In this document: piece by piece, positions 17,601-26,300 of the stretch
How positions within the stretch are numbered: position 1 is the first letter of the stretch
Layout: the number at the start of each line of letters is the position of its first letter
Assembly (NCBI RefSeq): GCF_004341945.1
Contig: NZ_SMBP01000012.1
Span: 25,498 to 89,497, forward strand
Reading direction: 5' to 3'
From: Longicatena caecimuris
Lineage (GTDB): Bacteria; Bacillota_I; Bacilli_A; Erysipelotrichales; Erysipelotrichaceae
DNA length: 64,000 nucleotides
Position numbers and translations under genes: made by a program
Notes under the pieces: model-generated
The model's database searches: none
The model's input: the letters and a program-made list of their open reading frames with translations, nothing else
What the model was told of the DNA's origin: nothing

Positions 17601-19926
17601 CCTTGAACCATGCGGATACGATCGTATCCTTGGAACGTTCCGGCGCTGTCGCACTGTCTTCCCATGGGTCATAGCCGATATCCTCCTGGTTGATCCTCAC
17701 CTTGCTGTAATAATAATCATCGCCATCCAATATCTTATATTCCTCTTGGGAACCTTTCGTCGGATATGCATAGATGAAGTCATCGACGGTCGTCATCACA
17801 TAGCTGGCTCCTTCGATCCGTTCTCCCAGCTTTTCATCATTGGATATGCTGTGCGTGAGCGCATAGCCTCGTGTCACGCCATTTATGGTGAATGGGATGT
17901 CCCCGATATCTTTCTTTTGCTTTCTGGCTGCCTTATAGACCTCCAGCCAGCTCTTATAGGTCTCGTCGCTTCTTTTATCGACACCGATGACATCTCCATC
18001 ATATACCCATTCATAATCCTTATACTTCCAAACGGTCTCGCTCTCCAGCATCTGATCCTTATCTACGTCATCATAAGGATGGGCCACGACCTGGACCTTG
18101 TTCTTTATCTGTGTATCCGGTTGGATCTCATCTTCTGGATAGGCCACCGCCACGATGATATGATTCGATGTATCTTCGTATTGGATCAGCTTATCCTTGT
18201 TCATGCCTGAGATCTTATAATAGGCATCGTCCCCTTCATAGGTCATCTTGCTGTAATCCCTGTTGAATCCTACGACCTCGCCGCCCAGATCGGGAATATC
18301 CTTCAGATACAGTTCCCATGGCTGTGTCGCGCTTCCGCGGATCTGGATCCTCCATGCCACATATTTATACTTGCCGAAGTTGTCTCCCTTATATTTGTCC
18401 GGGATGCTCGTTATGACATTGTCAAGCTGCTGCTGCGTATAGATGCCGGGACAATAGCTCTTCCCGCCCAGCGTATATGGTGTTTTTGTCACCTTTGACA
18501 GGTCGACCTTGGAATCGATGTGCCCTGTCAGAGGTGTCGAGGTCTTTTCCTCTGTCTTATCATCGAAGCTGACCGTTGCCTTTGGTGCCAGGCTCCAGGT
18601 ACTGTCATCGATCAGCTCCATGATCTCCAGATCTTTATACAATACCTGGAATGCGATGTTAGCACCGGATGTGATCTTCTCATAGTTGAAGAATACCAGC
18701 TCATTTGTTTCTTCATCCAGATAATAATTGAATGGTGTGATCTTATTTCCTACCGGATCCTCCAGGGTTCCCTGTGGGATAGCGATGCTCGAAGGCAGGA
18801 CGCCCTTTTTATCTCTGTCGTTGTTCAGATATGCCGGTATGCGGATCTCTACCGAGCCCTTTTCCAGGTCACGGCTATTATGAAATTCCACCTGATATTT
18901 CAATGAGAAATCATTCGTCTTTTCTACATGATATTTATCATTCTGTCCTACATAATAGGCATTGAATGTCCAATCTTCGGCATCCAGCGTTTCATACAGT
19001 GCCCTTGCAAACTCACTGTCTCGTGCATAGGCTGCACCTGCCTTTGTGCTGCTCAGCTTGTTGAGCTGCAATGGGCTCATCAGCGCTTCGCTCTTATTGG
19101 CCGCCTTCTTCACCGGCTGCTTGCCTTCTGTTTTTTGTGTCGTATTCGTTTCTGTTTTCTTTTCTGAATTTGTCTCTGTTTTCTTTACTGTATTCGTTTC
19201 TGTTTTCTTTGTTGCGTTCGTTTCTTGTTTTGTCGTTTCCTGCTTTGCTGGTCCTGCTTCCTTGCTTGCTTCTGGTGCTTCCTTTTTCTCAGCTTCTTTT
19301 TTGTATAGCGCCAGTTCCAGCTCGCTTCCTTCTTTGATCTCTATTTCTTCCTGAGCGATGATATATTTATTGTTTTTTTCGATCAGTTTCTGTTCTTCTT
19401 TCTCTCCTCGCTCTTTATCTTCCTTGTTTTCTTGCAGGATCGTATAATCTCTCAGATCCTTTTCGCTGTCGACGCTTTCATATTCGACCTTATAAGTTCC
19501 TGCTTCTGCTCCCTTGATCTCATATTCTCCTTTGATGTTGGTCAAGGTATGATAGGCAGCTTCTTTAGCAGCTTCTCCTTCTTCTATCTTATACAGGCGC
19601 ACCTCCATATCAGGAAGGCCCTTTTCTCCTTCATCGAAGGTATGATCTTTATTCGCATCGAGGTAGATCCTCCCCTTTACATCCGTAAGGAGCGGTGCTG
19701 TCTTTTGCGCTCCTGCTTCCGCAGGTGTCTTTTCTTTCTCTTCTTTTAAAGCATCTTCCTTCGTTGACGTTATTTCTGGATCGGTATCCTTGGATCCTTC
19801 TATCACTTCAACGCTCCCTGTTCCTGCCTTTGTTTCTTCTTTAGCGAACATTGATGAGTTAACATTCATGAACAGCATCGATAATGCTAATAGAAACACG
19901 ATAAGTTTCCTCTTATTTTTCATCAC
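11632..19926 (-). CDS. Giant adhesin with SdrD-B, Cna-B-like repeats and a C-terminal leucine-rich repeat domain
   Basis: The product is about 2,764 residues. It has a signal peptide (1-28), an acidic/low-complexity segment, an SdrD B-type domain (about 83-160) and a KKTETN-type repeat linker (about 235-275). A large beta-rich region (about 300-1350) includes an EF-hand-like DLDGDGNTDE. Multiple Cna-B-like repeats (about 1360-2340) are followed by about fourteen 24-residue BspA-type leucine-rich repeats (about 2425-2740). It ends in the SPWGAPDT...EWQP cap typical of such LRR proteins, with no LPXTG and no membrane segment, so anchoring is unexplained. ATG at 19923 or GTG at 19926 can start; both overlap the upstream pilin stop by 11-14 bases. 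Likely an adhesin; ligand unknown. Confidence 0.88.
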   Translation of the reverse strand: MMKNKRKLIVFLLALSMLFMNVNSSMFAKEETKAGTGSVEVIEGSKDTDPEITSTKEDALKEEKEKTPAEAGAQKTAPLLTDVKGRIYLDANKDHTFDEGEKGLPDMEVRLYKIEEGEAAKEAAYHTLTNIKGEYEIKGAEAGTYKVEYESVDSEKDLRDYTILQENKEDKERGEKEEQKLIEKNNKYIIAQEEIEIKEGSELELALYKKEAEKKEAPEASKEAGPAKQETTKQETNATKKTETNTVKKTETNSEKKTETNTTQKTEGKQPVKKAANKSEALMSPLQLNKLSSTKAGAAYARDSEFARALYETLDAEDWTFNAYYVGQNDKYHVEKTNDFSLKYQVEFHNSRDLEKGSVEIRIPAYLNNDRDKKGVLPSSIAIPQGTLEDPVGNKITPFNYYLDEETNELVFFNYEKITSGANIAFQVLYKDLEIMELIDDSTWSLAPKATVSFDDKTEEKTSTPLTGHIDSKVDLSKVTKTPYTLGGKSYCPGIYTQQQLDNVITSIPDKYKGDNFGKYKYVAWRIQIRGSATQPWELYLKDIPDLGGEVVGFNRDYSKMTYEGDDAYYKISGMNKDKLIQYEDTSNHIIVAVAYPEDEIQPDTQIKNKVQVVAHPYDDVDKDQMLESETVWKYKDYEWVYDGDVIGVDKRSDETYKSWLEVYKAARKQKKDIGDIPFTINGVTRGYALTHSISNDEKLGERIEGASYVMTTVDDFIYAYPTKGSQEEYKILDGDDYYYSKVRINQEDIGYDPWEDSATAPERSKDTIVSAWFKDGTGWEEVAVIPWNDKGSMSYTFTQEQIARRPWRVKVEHESVNYRSTCSIDLNVRIQHDSPVFKEMVKDEDSEQTVTLENIAGIMGQKKQDGVLGAYFHDTSAEGGNYSEPELIERTKDLYGVLLMRDNAFAYLTSVQKNAGSYKYGTSWNDAAAGRVHLKYNLMAYDGYELYGTEAVSYLKDNGVRSPGRTDVVFYDLLPYGVKYDPSVPVIAGRVKTTDSLYWRNEKSWDQGQVKVSIDSKEDVITNYNGTGRTMVRFHIHYDGADPAGVYSRGSDHLWMEGWGVSFGAYYEWKDIDICNEATNISAFMPEKDDNEPLLGRDDQVMRDNGEDYPDTLSKDEYKIFGKDLDGDGNTDERTVLYANTSVVDDLVIANSDNIDKLVKADEDRFGVFSEEAVVAPGEGYTYEITVRNAKDTLRNIVVYDRLEDAARYRSEQEKDKHFDDNWWYGTFDGVITTGLEKAGVAPIIYYNADRDARISTGEELPSTILTEDNGWYTEAEWKAKGHTLAEVKAVAVDMSKKKDGSAFEIVDMGSVTFQIHMVSPKEDESKESADHSNTSTGKDPAYHAYNNAAYYLEKAGTDTKQTVIGNSVQVSQHDKERVEIVKSFGGSVPKDKQNNEFRFIATYNGSVYASQEYQLYKKVDGNWERQGTDRVYATEADGSFYLHADEKAVFEIKDKVLFTVEEEESPFWEVETETSEKGEEQIRTFKNTYRPVLYVQKKLQNHPKDADIEKEIFTFRASANGEPLANAEYWLVDSVRVDGGTPKKLNKEELKTDANGEFRIKAGDIVALFPGAEGTAYQIEEIEKGKDWFTEAGKDSVSGTMAENGNAESITNYYKWKDLYLTKELRHQEAEECTQAFTFQVYADGRAFANAQWVMLNEDGSEGTESGTTDEAGRFTVKLAGKTVKIKGFEAGKSFKIEEIDDPMDNYKPIQGIVEGTMPLYALKSDATIINDHILRPISITKLVSYDTNGMSEEKLAEINERGFTMTLTVEGKVYGNKEYTIRRSGEPDEKGTTTEAGTFTIKNGQTVTFEDVGPEGTSYKVEETPDPEYPQIFPTNKEAGEGTIDKEGSKVTFVNGTESTLMIGKEYVAGEGDVDKIGEAYLEKIKNDPAIREKEKVTLKLEVQDKDGKWKTWPTTRTVVEVTDTLSNKVEKVTWEANDTLTIAAWKQVIITSLDKNDRYRLSEDSKDQHKLYKEGSAFIEITQKEPADDGAISDTIENKPLAIITNQIEGKKQSSIIQKKMKLGSEEVPTGERLVLRVEVYDGSVWDPAGDVAYIVGDDTEWINDRIQKTEADGKITVEKTEKGYPILYFTEQDVRINPSNATKGTYRIVERIEESDDGWGTLSGYLKLADSYNGSLDIEDATTFVNSNRTTPIEIAKVLNVDSEQEFTFELRQVTRSKQEVITSLEDILESRKGTNINYVIYDARTKEQIGTGNTGATGEIKLQGNQYARLELSDDTAWTVSEKQDTPFVLTDMTGSKDTTRLSNNVMLIQAKAPVIIADLSIESDRKYYSENSQIDKADFRVKVIYSDGTMELLQESDYEIDQTTVPTKTDQFDLMFTYTDKKTGRSIERAKTLKIARTITLTRDMVENGVIDAETQEAVILNTGDVVIPETILVDGNLRIINAIGTDAFSGNQEITSIKMPDTITLIGDHAFFNCEKLTGTLTIPESVAEIGRFAFSGCSGLTGDLKIPEGVTTIKLDAFHGCKGFDGTLTLPDSLTKIEESAFQGCRGFTGDLIIPDSVTSIGSFAFENCSGFNGTLTIGNGVTRIGNNTFEDCSGFTGDLVIPDSVTSIENNTFAGCIGFTGNLIIGNSVKKIGNSAFSVCKGFTGDLIIPDSVTSLENYAFDRCSGFNGTLTIGNGVTSIGNSTFQDCSGFTGDLVIPNSVTSIGSSAFNGCKGFNGTLTIGNSVTSIEGTAFYGCSGFTGDLIIPDSVTSIVGNYVFYGCRNLDKIIIQGKSEGELSGSPWGAPDTVIIEWQP
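11700..12660. repeat. Tandem leucine-rich-repeat coding DNA, about 72-base units in 144-base pairs
   Basis: The 3' end of the giant adhesin gene consists of consecutive 24-codon units. In the centre they alternate between two flavours, one reading GFTGDL-IPDSVTSI and the other GFNGTLTIGNGVT. Neighbouring copies are almost identical in DNA, which suggests recent duplication and a capacity for length change by recombination. Toward the N-terminal side the units diverge (CEKLTGTLTIPESV, CSGLTGDLKIPEGV), so the array appears to have expanded from one edge. Confidence 0.85.
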
Positions 19927-20782
19927 TTAGCTCACTTCCTCTCCTATGCTTGCTATATACGATGTACATGCCAAAAGCAGACAGCATTATCAATAAGGCA
20001 TATAGCCCTTTTCGTGATGCATCTCCGGTCTGTGTGGTCGTGACATCTTTTTTTGGCCCCTCATGTCCATCTGTCGTCGTGGATGTATCTGGTGTTTCTG
20101 GTGTTTGTGGCTTGTGAGGTCCGTTGGGATGATCTGAATCCGTTGGGATATCCGGCTCTTCTGGTTTGAGCGGTGGATTCGGCTCATCCGGAGTGTTCGG
20201 GGTGTCTGGTGTATCTGGTGTGTCCGGTGTCACCGGCTCATCAGGTTCATCTGGATCGAGCGGTGGTGTCGGCTCGATCGGTTCCTTGTTTGGTGATGCC
20301 TTTGGTTCTATCTGCAGATCATAGCTTGGTCCTTGGATCCCGCTGCCCAATTCCTCATACATCGGTAAGGTCACCAGAAACGGATCGATCGTTCCATATG
20401 TCTCCATATCGGATGGCACCAACAAATAGATACCATTTCCTATGTCATCAAAAGACAGATGACCATTTGCATCGGTTACTTGTTTTCCCACTTTTTCCTT
20501 GCCTGATCGCTCCATCAGTTCTTTTGCGGCCTTTTGCAGTCCTTCTGCCGTATTCGGCAGGCTCATGCCATATCTCTCATACAGCTTCGCTCTTCCATCA
20601 TCGCTCATCGTCCCGACCTTATACAATGTGAACGTTACCCCTGCCTTTTCTACCTCTGCTTGGGGCAGGTCCTTCAGATCGATCGCGATGCTACCTCCAG
20701 CTGCTTTGATCGATGTCAATGTCAAGACCATCAAGACCAATATGCTGCATATTTTCTGTAAGGTTTTCTTTCTCTTTTTCAT
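19913..20782 (-). CDS. Minor pilin-like surface protein with proline-rich stalk
   Basis: The chosen start ATG 20782 follows GAGGAAAA and begins a lysine-rich signal peptide; the frame is open up to 20821. The protein has an N-terminal Cna-B-like/pilin domain (to about residue 180) ending in YDLQIEPKAS, a pilin-motif-like lysine segment. A stalk rich in Pro-Asp-Thr/Glu (PDTPDTPDTP and similar, about 185-250) follows. The C-terminus has TQTGD, a hydrophobic helix and KHRRG, the layout of a sorting signal but without the usual Leu/Ile-Pro. It could be a basal pilin reaching across the wall. Its stop overlaps the start of the giant adhesin gene. Confidence 0.8.
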   Translation of the reverse strand: MKKRKKTLQKICSILVLMVLTLTSIKAAGGSIAIDLKDLPQAEVEKAGVTFTLYKVGTMSDDGRAKLYERYGMSLPNTAEGLQKAAKELMERSGKEKVGKQVTDANGHLSFDDIGNGIYLLVPSDMETYGTIDPFLVTLPMYEELGSGIQGPSYDLQIEPKASPNKEPIEPTPPLDPDEPDEPVTPDTPDTPDTPNTPDEPNPPLKPEEPDIPTDSDHPNGPHKPQTPETPDTSTTTDGHEGPKKDVTTTQTGDASRKGLYALLIMLSAFGMYIVYSKHRRGSELSDEK

Positions 20783-21051
20783 CTGCTTTTCCTCATTCTT
20801 CTTTCTACTTTGCATTCCCATTATATTGATTGATACAATGCCTTATCTAAAACGATGAACGATGCTGCTTTGACCGGTATCCACCATACGGTCCTTCATG
20901 CATTGTTGGTTTCCATTGTTTCTGGACCTGTCGTCTCGAAAAAGAAGTCTCTTCTAAATGCAATGCCCTGCTCTTTCTTGCGCACTTTTTCCGATGTCCC
21001 ATGATAGAATGGTAAGAACATCCTTATTTTGGAAAGAAAGAACAGAAAGAG

Positions 21052-21083
21052 CAAAACGAAACAGTTGGATATGCCTCGTTTTG
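21052..21083 (-). promoter_or_regulatory. Hairpin between major and minor pilin genes
   Basis: The 8-bp perfect arms CAAAACGA (21076-21083 complement) and TCGTTTTG (21052-21059 complement) flank a 16-base loop just after the major pilin stop. The following minus-strand sequence is T-rich but has no uninterrupted run. It could attenuate transcription or stabilise the major pilin message. The rest of the 20822-21096 gap shows no convincing gene; a 65-codon frame there has no ribosome-binding site. Confidence 0.4.
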
Positions 21084-21096
21084 TCCAGTTCATGGA

Positions 21097-22662
21097 TCAA
21101 GCTTGTTTCTTGTTCTTCTTCATCATGACGACGCTGATCCCCAAGATCCCTATGCCGCCGATGATCAAGAACACGCTGATGCCTGCCCCTCCTGTAGACG
21201 GTAAGGTAAAGCCTTTATGATTCTCTACCGCGATGATCGCCGTTCCGCTTTCTTCATCCAATTGGGTCGTGAATTCTCCTGTTGTCGTCGTAACATCCTT
21301 ATCGTTCACCTTTAATGTAAAGCTTCCTGTCGCTTTCCCTTCGGCATTTACATCTGCGATGATCTCTACCTTGATCGGCTCTGCCAATAAGGTATACCCT
21401 GCTGGTGATCGGGTCTCTTTTAGATAATAGGTACCGGCATCCAGATTATGAAATTGCAAATTTCCCATTTCATCCGTTACCGCGCTGCCTAATATATCAC
21501 TGCCATCGGAAGCTAATAAGGTGAATTCGGCATCGGACAATGCTCTTGGGTCCTCTTCCTTTGTGAACTTCTCTACCTTGATACCAAAGCTATATACTTT
21601 TTCCGTGTCTTTCTCACTGGTGGTGATCTCTTGCGGTTTATGATCGTAGCGCAGGCTTGCGGCATTCTCGTTTCCTGCTTGTCCTTGTACCGCTTTCTCC
21701 GTTACCTGTGCATAATAGGTGACGGTCACATCCTTACCGCCATTTTCCTTGATGAAGGCCTCCTTGAAGGAGATGATCATATCCGGATCTTCTCCTGTCT
21801 TATTTTCCGCACTCAACGTATAGGTGGTCTCTCCTTCTGCAATCACCTGATCCCCAACCGTGACCGTGATAGGATGCTCCACATCCTTCTGGATGGCCAG
21901 ACCATCCTCCATCGTATCGATGATATCGAATACTGCCGGGTGTTCTTTATTTCCAAAGTAGCTGTCATCATAATCAGGCATCTTTGTCTTTACTTGATAC
22001 TGTACATGATCTCCTACCTTCACCGAGCCGTCGCTCGTTCCTATGATGTCCTTATCGATGGATACCTGTTCATTCTTAGGTGTGGCCTCGACATCATAGA
22101 TCCAATGTGTGCCTTGTTGTCCATCGTCCTGATAGTTGTCGGAAGAAGGAATAGCGATCAAGAAAGGTCTGCCGCTCACATAACCGCTCGGTGCCTGGGT
22201 CTCCACTACAAGATAATATCCCAATGACAGATCGTTAAATGTGATCGTTCCGCTGGCATCGCTGGTGCCTTCCTGCAATGCATCGATCTTTGCCGCCTTA
22301 ACGCTCAGCTCCTTGCCCAGCTCTTCCAATTCCTTTGTTGAATAATTGCCTAAGGCATCCGGTGTGATATCTTTCAGGACATCCTTAAAATCATCTTCGA
22401 TGGTATAGCTAACGTAATTATCCAAGGTACCCCCGGGAGTCAGGCTCATGACCTTATAGATGCTGAAAGATGCACCGGCCAGAGGTTTCTTGTCCAGATC
22501 ATACTCATGGAGCGTAAGCGAGCCAGATTTCTGTGTGATCGTTGTTTCAGGGGCAGCAGAAATTTCCAATGCCTGCGTTGGCCGGGCATGCGAAAACATA
22601 CCACCTGTCATAGCCGTAGAGGCGATAATCGCCATCAAAACTCTAGAACATGTCTTTTTCAT
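21097..22662 (-). CDS. Major pilin (fimbrial isopeptide-forming, LPSTG-anchored)
   Basis: The 521-residue protein has a signal peptide (1-31), an N-terminal Cna-B domain with E-box ETQAPSGY (154-161), and the pilin motif W187-IYD-V-EATPK196-N, which matches the WxxxVxVYPK pattern whose lysine is used for subunit polymerisation. A fimbrial D2-type middle domain (about 198-350) and a C-terminal Cna-B domain with E-box ETRSPAGY (about 425-432) follow. The LPSTG signal (487-491), a hydrophobic helix and a Lys tail complete it. This is the full set of features of a sortase-polymerised shaft pilin. It is the first gene of the surface operon. A class C sortase is expected but absent from this window. 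Confidence 0.93.
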   Translation of the reverse strand: MKKTCSRVLMAIIASTAMTGGMFSHARPTQALEISAAPETTITQKSGSLTLHEYDLDKKPLAGASFSIYKVMSLTPGGTLDNYVSYTIEDDFKDVLKDITPDALGNYSTKELEELGKELSVKAAKIDALQEGTSDASGTITFNDLSLGYYLVVETQAPSGYVSGRPFLIAIPSSDNYQDDGQQGTHWIYDVEATPKNEQVSIDKDIIGTSDGSVKVGDHVQYQVKTKMPDYDDSYFGNKEHPAVFDIIDTMEDGLAIQKDVEHPITVTVGDQVIAEGETTYTLSAENKTGEDPDMIISFKEAFIKENGGKDVTVTYYAQVTEKAVQGQAGNENAASLRYDHKPQEITTSEKDTEKVYSFGIKVEKFTKEEDPRALSDAEFTLLASDGSDILGSAVTDEMGNLQFHNLDAGTYYLKETRSPAGYTLLAEPIKVEIIADVNAEGKATGSFTLKVNDKDVTTTTGEFTTQLDEESGTAIIAVENHKGFTLPSTGGAGISVFLIIGGIGILGISVVMMKKNKKQA

Positions 22663-22704
22663 AAACTTCTCTCCTCAAATGGTTTGTTATGCTAACTCAA
22701 AAAA

Positions 22705-22800
22705 AGAGGTGCCAGGCATGAAGCAAGTAGTTATCAGCGAAGCACATCTTAGGATAGCAATATATCTATAAAAGTCATAGGTCAACTTTTATATCCTAAG
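22705..22800 (-). promoter_or_regulatory. Structured leader and nested dyads upstream of the pilin operon
   Basis: Two perfect 9-base inverted repeats are nested: CTTAGGATA (22748-22756) with TATCCTAAG (22792-22800), and TATAAAAGT (22767-22775) with ACTTTTATA (22785-22793). The minus strand then has AGATGTGC...GCACCTCT (one mismatch) followed by T7 (22699-22705), which resembles a terminator with a large loop. A poor TTGACC/TATATT promoter (15-base spacer) lies within the dyads. If transcription starts at the better promoter further upstream, this is a leader RNA with an attenuator-like end; otherwise it is an operator. Confidence 0.45.
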
Positions 22801-22953
22801 CATACAAAAACCTATACTTAATTAGATATCTACATTTTTGGTGTAAATATCCTTTTTTTTACCCTTTTTTTCTATATATAATTACTTTAACGATAAAATT
22901 ATGAGTATTTAAAAAAGTATACGTTTATTGATACTGTAAATGATTACATAGAA

Positions 22954-22982
22954 ATTATATAACTAATTTCTAGAAACCGCAA
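22954..22982 (-). promoter_or_regulatory. Putative pilin operon promoter
   Basis: TTGCGG (22977-22982) and TATAAT (22954-22959) on the minus strand are 17 bases apart. A perfect 9-base dyad TAGAAATTA/TAATTTCTA (22949-22957 and 22964-22972) covers the -10 and spacer, an arrangement expected of a repressor site. It implies a leader of about 285 bases. The remainder of 22983-23304 is AT-rich with small dyads (GGATAT/ATATCC near 23058-23072; CATTTTC/GAAAATG near 23009-23037) and no gene that I can support. Confidence 0.5.
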
Positions 22983-23304
22983 GACTGCTGCCTCCTATAA
23001 ACAACGGCATTTTCCATATTATGTAAAATAGAAAATGGCAAGTGCATGATATTTAGGGATATCTAATATCCACGAATAACACTACCATCACATGTAATAA
23101 TTGTAAAAATATTTTAAATTACCTTAAAAATAGTAAAAAATATAACCATGAACTATGATTTTTGACATAAAACTAGGATAGATTGGGTGCCAAAAAGAGA
23201 TGGATCTGAATGTAAGAATGACGATGGACGAAGCTTTTTCAGCATCAAAGTTTCACTTTTTATAACCATCTAACAAAAAGCGCAGAAAATGATAACCCCA
23301 AAGG

Positions 23305-23349
23305 AAAAGGTCATTCCCTCCTTATCTTTAAGAAGAAATGACCTTTTTT
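23305..23349. terminator. Terminator of the phosphodiester glycosidase gene
   Basis: Perfect 11-base arms AAAAGGTCATT and AATGACCTTTT enclose a 21-base loop, with T-runs on both strands. It lies 25 bases beyond the stop of the large secreted protein gene. Confidence 0.85.
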
Positions 23350-23374
23350 GATAATTTTTTAAATATTCTGCCTT

Positions 23375-26300
23375 TTATCTGGCGCGAATACCAACATACT
23401 TCGTATATTCACCATATTTTACTTTATGTGTTGATGACCAGTAATATGGTCTTACACGATAGCGATATACTTCACCTGCTTTTACATTCGTATCATTGTA
23501 TGTTGTTCCTTTTAAGACACTTTTCATAGTTTCCCATTTCTTTGTCTTGTTGTTATAACGATAAACATTATAGCCTTGTGCTCCTGGTACTTTATCCCAT
23601 GAGAACTGTATTTTACCCACATAAGATTTAACATCTTTGATTTTTGTCTCTTTCAGCATCATACCTTCAACAGAACTGCTGTATGATCCAAAGAATGCGA
23701 CACCATTGACTCTACCATATGGTAAAACACGATATAAGTAACGTTTTCCAGCAACTGGTGCTTTATCTGTATACGTTGTTTTTGTGGTGGCACCCAGATA
23801 CTGCCAAGCTTTCTTAACATTATCATAGCGATAGATGCTATAACCACCTACACCATTTACCTTGCTCCAAGAGAACTTCAATTGTTCATCTTTTTGTGTA
23901 ACACTGCTCAGTTTTGTACTGTCAAATAATTTTGCCGACTGTGCATTTGAATACTTACTGATTACTGTTTTTCCATTTTTCTTGTAGTAAGCTTTTACAC
24001 GATACGTATCGATTTCACCCTTAGGCTGATCTTTTAACTGTACAGTGGTATTCTTAGTCCAACCAATATTTTCATATTTCAGCGTTTTACGATTATAATG
24101 ATAAATATTATAACCAGTAGCATCGCTTACTTTATTCCATGTTAATGTCAAGATACCCTTGCTGGCCTTGATTGGATTCAATTTAGGAGCATTTATTGCT
24201 GAAGGTACTGGTTCAGCTTTTGTTTTCAACGTCTTTGGTTTTGTATAGTCACTATAATGGTTTGTTCCATCAATGGTAACAAATGCTCTAACCTTATAAA
24301 CATACGTTGTTTCCGGAGCTAGATTCTGAAGTTTATAAGAGGTTTGCGTCAATGTTGCAATTGCTACATATTTTTTCGCTTTTGTATCAAGCTTATAAAC
24401 TTTATATCCTGAAACATTGCTTACTTTATTCCAAGCGATTGTCGCTGAAGTATGTTTAATATCTGTTAATGTAACATTCTCAGGAGTTGTGACAGTCAAT
24501 GCTTTTGTTCTTACTTTATACGTCGTTGTATAAGAACTATAATAAGTTTTACCATCAGCTTTTGCATAAGCTCTAACTTTAAATGCATATTGCTTATTAG
24601 GATTCAAGTTTTGTATTGTACAAGAAGTTGTTTTGACTGTTTTTGCCAAATCATATTTATTTGTTTTCTCGTTATACTGATATACTTGGTATCCTTCCAC
24701 ATCTGCTGCCTTATCCCATGATAAGGTTAAAGCATCTTGTGTGACATTGCTGCTTGTAACATTTTTAGGAGCAGCAACAGCTAATACTTTCGTTGTCACG
24801 TTAAGTTCTTTACTATCAGAACTATAATAAGTTTTGCCATCAACATTTAGATAGGATCTAACTTTGAATTTATACTTCGTAGATGATGTTAACTGTTTCA
24901 CAGTATAAGTATTTACATTAGGATTATCAAATTTTTGAATCATCTCATATGCTTTTGTTTCATCACTATATTGATATAATTCATAACCCGTTATGTTAGA
25001 AGCTTTATCCCAAGTTAAGGTTGCTTCATGCATGGTAACATCGCTCGCTGTCATACGTTTTGGATTTTGTACAAGGATATCAAAGCTAAAATACTTTCTA
25101 CCTGTAATACTTCCACGATGTCTATCTACAGCATCACCGATATTTATTTCAACTGGAATAATTTCAAAATATCCCTTGCCTGGCAATACATTATTAACAG
25201 CTGGTTCTGAATCAGTAGCATCTTTTCCATAATGTACTAAATATTCAAAATCCGCGCCTTGTCTAAATACTGTCTTCTTGCCCTTTTCATCCGTATAACT
25301 AACGACAATCTTTGGAGTTCTCTTGCCACCGGTATAGTAATATCCATCATATTCCGTAGTAACATCAATCTCATCAACACTTACCTGTCTCCAGCCACAT
25401 ACCTTACAAATTCTAGTGCCATCTGGCTGCGTTTCATATTCATGAAGAGGTGCTCTTGTTCCGACAATTTCTTTATATTCATTCGCTGCAGGACAGTAAT
25501 ATTTCGTACGTTCACGTATCATACAGCTTGGGTCATCATGATACACAATTTCTACATCTTCGGAATAACCATCTGCATTAAAGTAGTACATGGTATCCGC
25601 AAATTGTTTCCAGCCGATCTGTTTCTGACCGCCCAGGAATCCCATATATTTACCGGTTGCTTTATCTTTAGCGATACCTGTAAATGATTTCAGGCTAATT
25701 GTTTCTTTACAGTGAATACAAACAGCATAGCCATCAACAATTTCATATTCATGTCCATCTTTATCACATTTGTATTCTTTGGTTCTTGTATAAGTATCCA
25801 AGATGTTTCCATTTGCTTCGCGTGCTTCAATTGTGAATTCTTTTGTCGTAGCTGAAACACTCATATATACGCCATCAAATGTTGTGATATATTTGTCAAA
25901 TTCGAAACCTGTATCTGTAGTTGGATATGTCTTATCACCAGTTGTTCCACTAATCAAATAGACAGTTCCATTGTCTTTATCAACTTTTCCACCTTTTAAA
26001 GGTTTCGTACGATTGTACGTATGATCATGACCTGAGAAAACAAAGTCAATACCAGCTGCATCACATGCAGGCGGAATAATTTTATTGATAATGTCATTAC
26101 CACCGGTTGGATTGGTGTAATATGCAGGCTGATGAATTGCTAAAACTTTCCAAGTTGCATCACTCTTTTTAGCGTCTTCTACAAGCCAACTAGCTGCACG
26201 ATTTAGCCTATTCGTATCTTTCGTAAAGTTGATTACCGCAAAATACATATTGCCATATTCGAAGGAATAGTAATCACCATTGTTTTCACTTGGTATATTA

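Noticed and set aside
20896..21093. 65-codon minus-strand frame between the pilin genes
   Set aside because: No convincing ribosome-binding site and an unlikely composition; the area more probably carries the hairpin at 21052-21083.
22748..22800. Invertible promoter bounded by the CTTAGGATA repeats
   Set aside because: The repeats are only 9 bases and 35 bases apart, too short for typical invertible promoters, and no recombinase is present in the window.
22663..23304. Possible cyclic-di-GMP or other known riboswitch before the pilin operon
   Set aside because: No conserved GEMM or c-di-GMP-II core sequence could be found, only simple dyads and T-runs.
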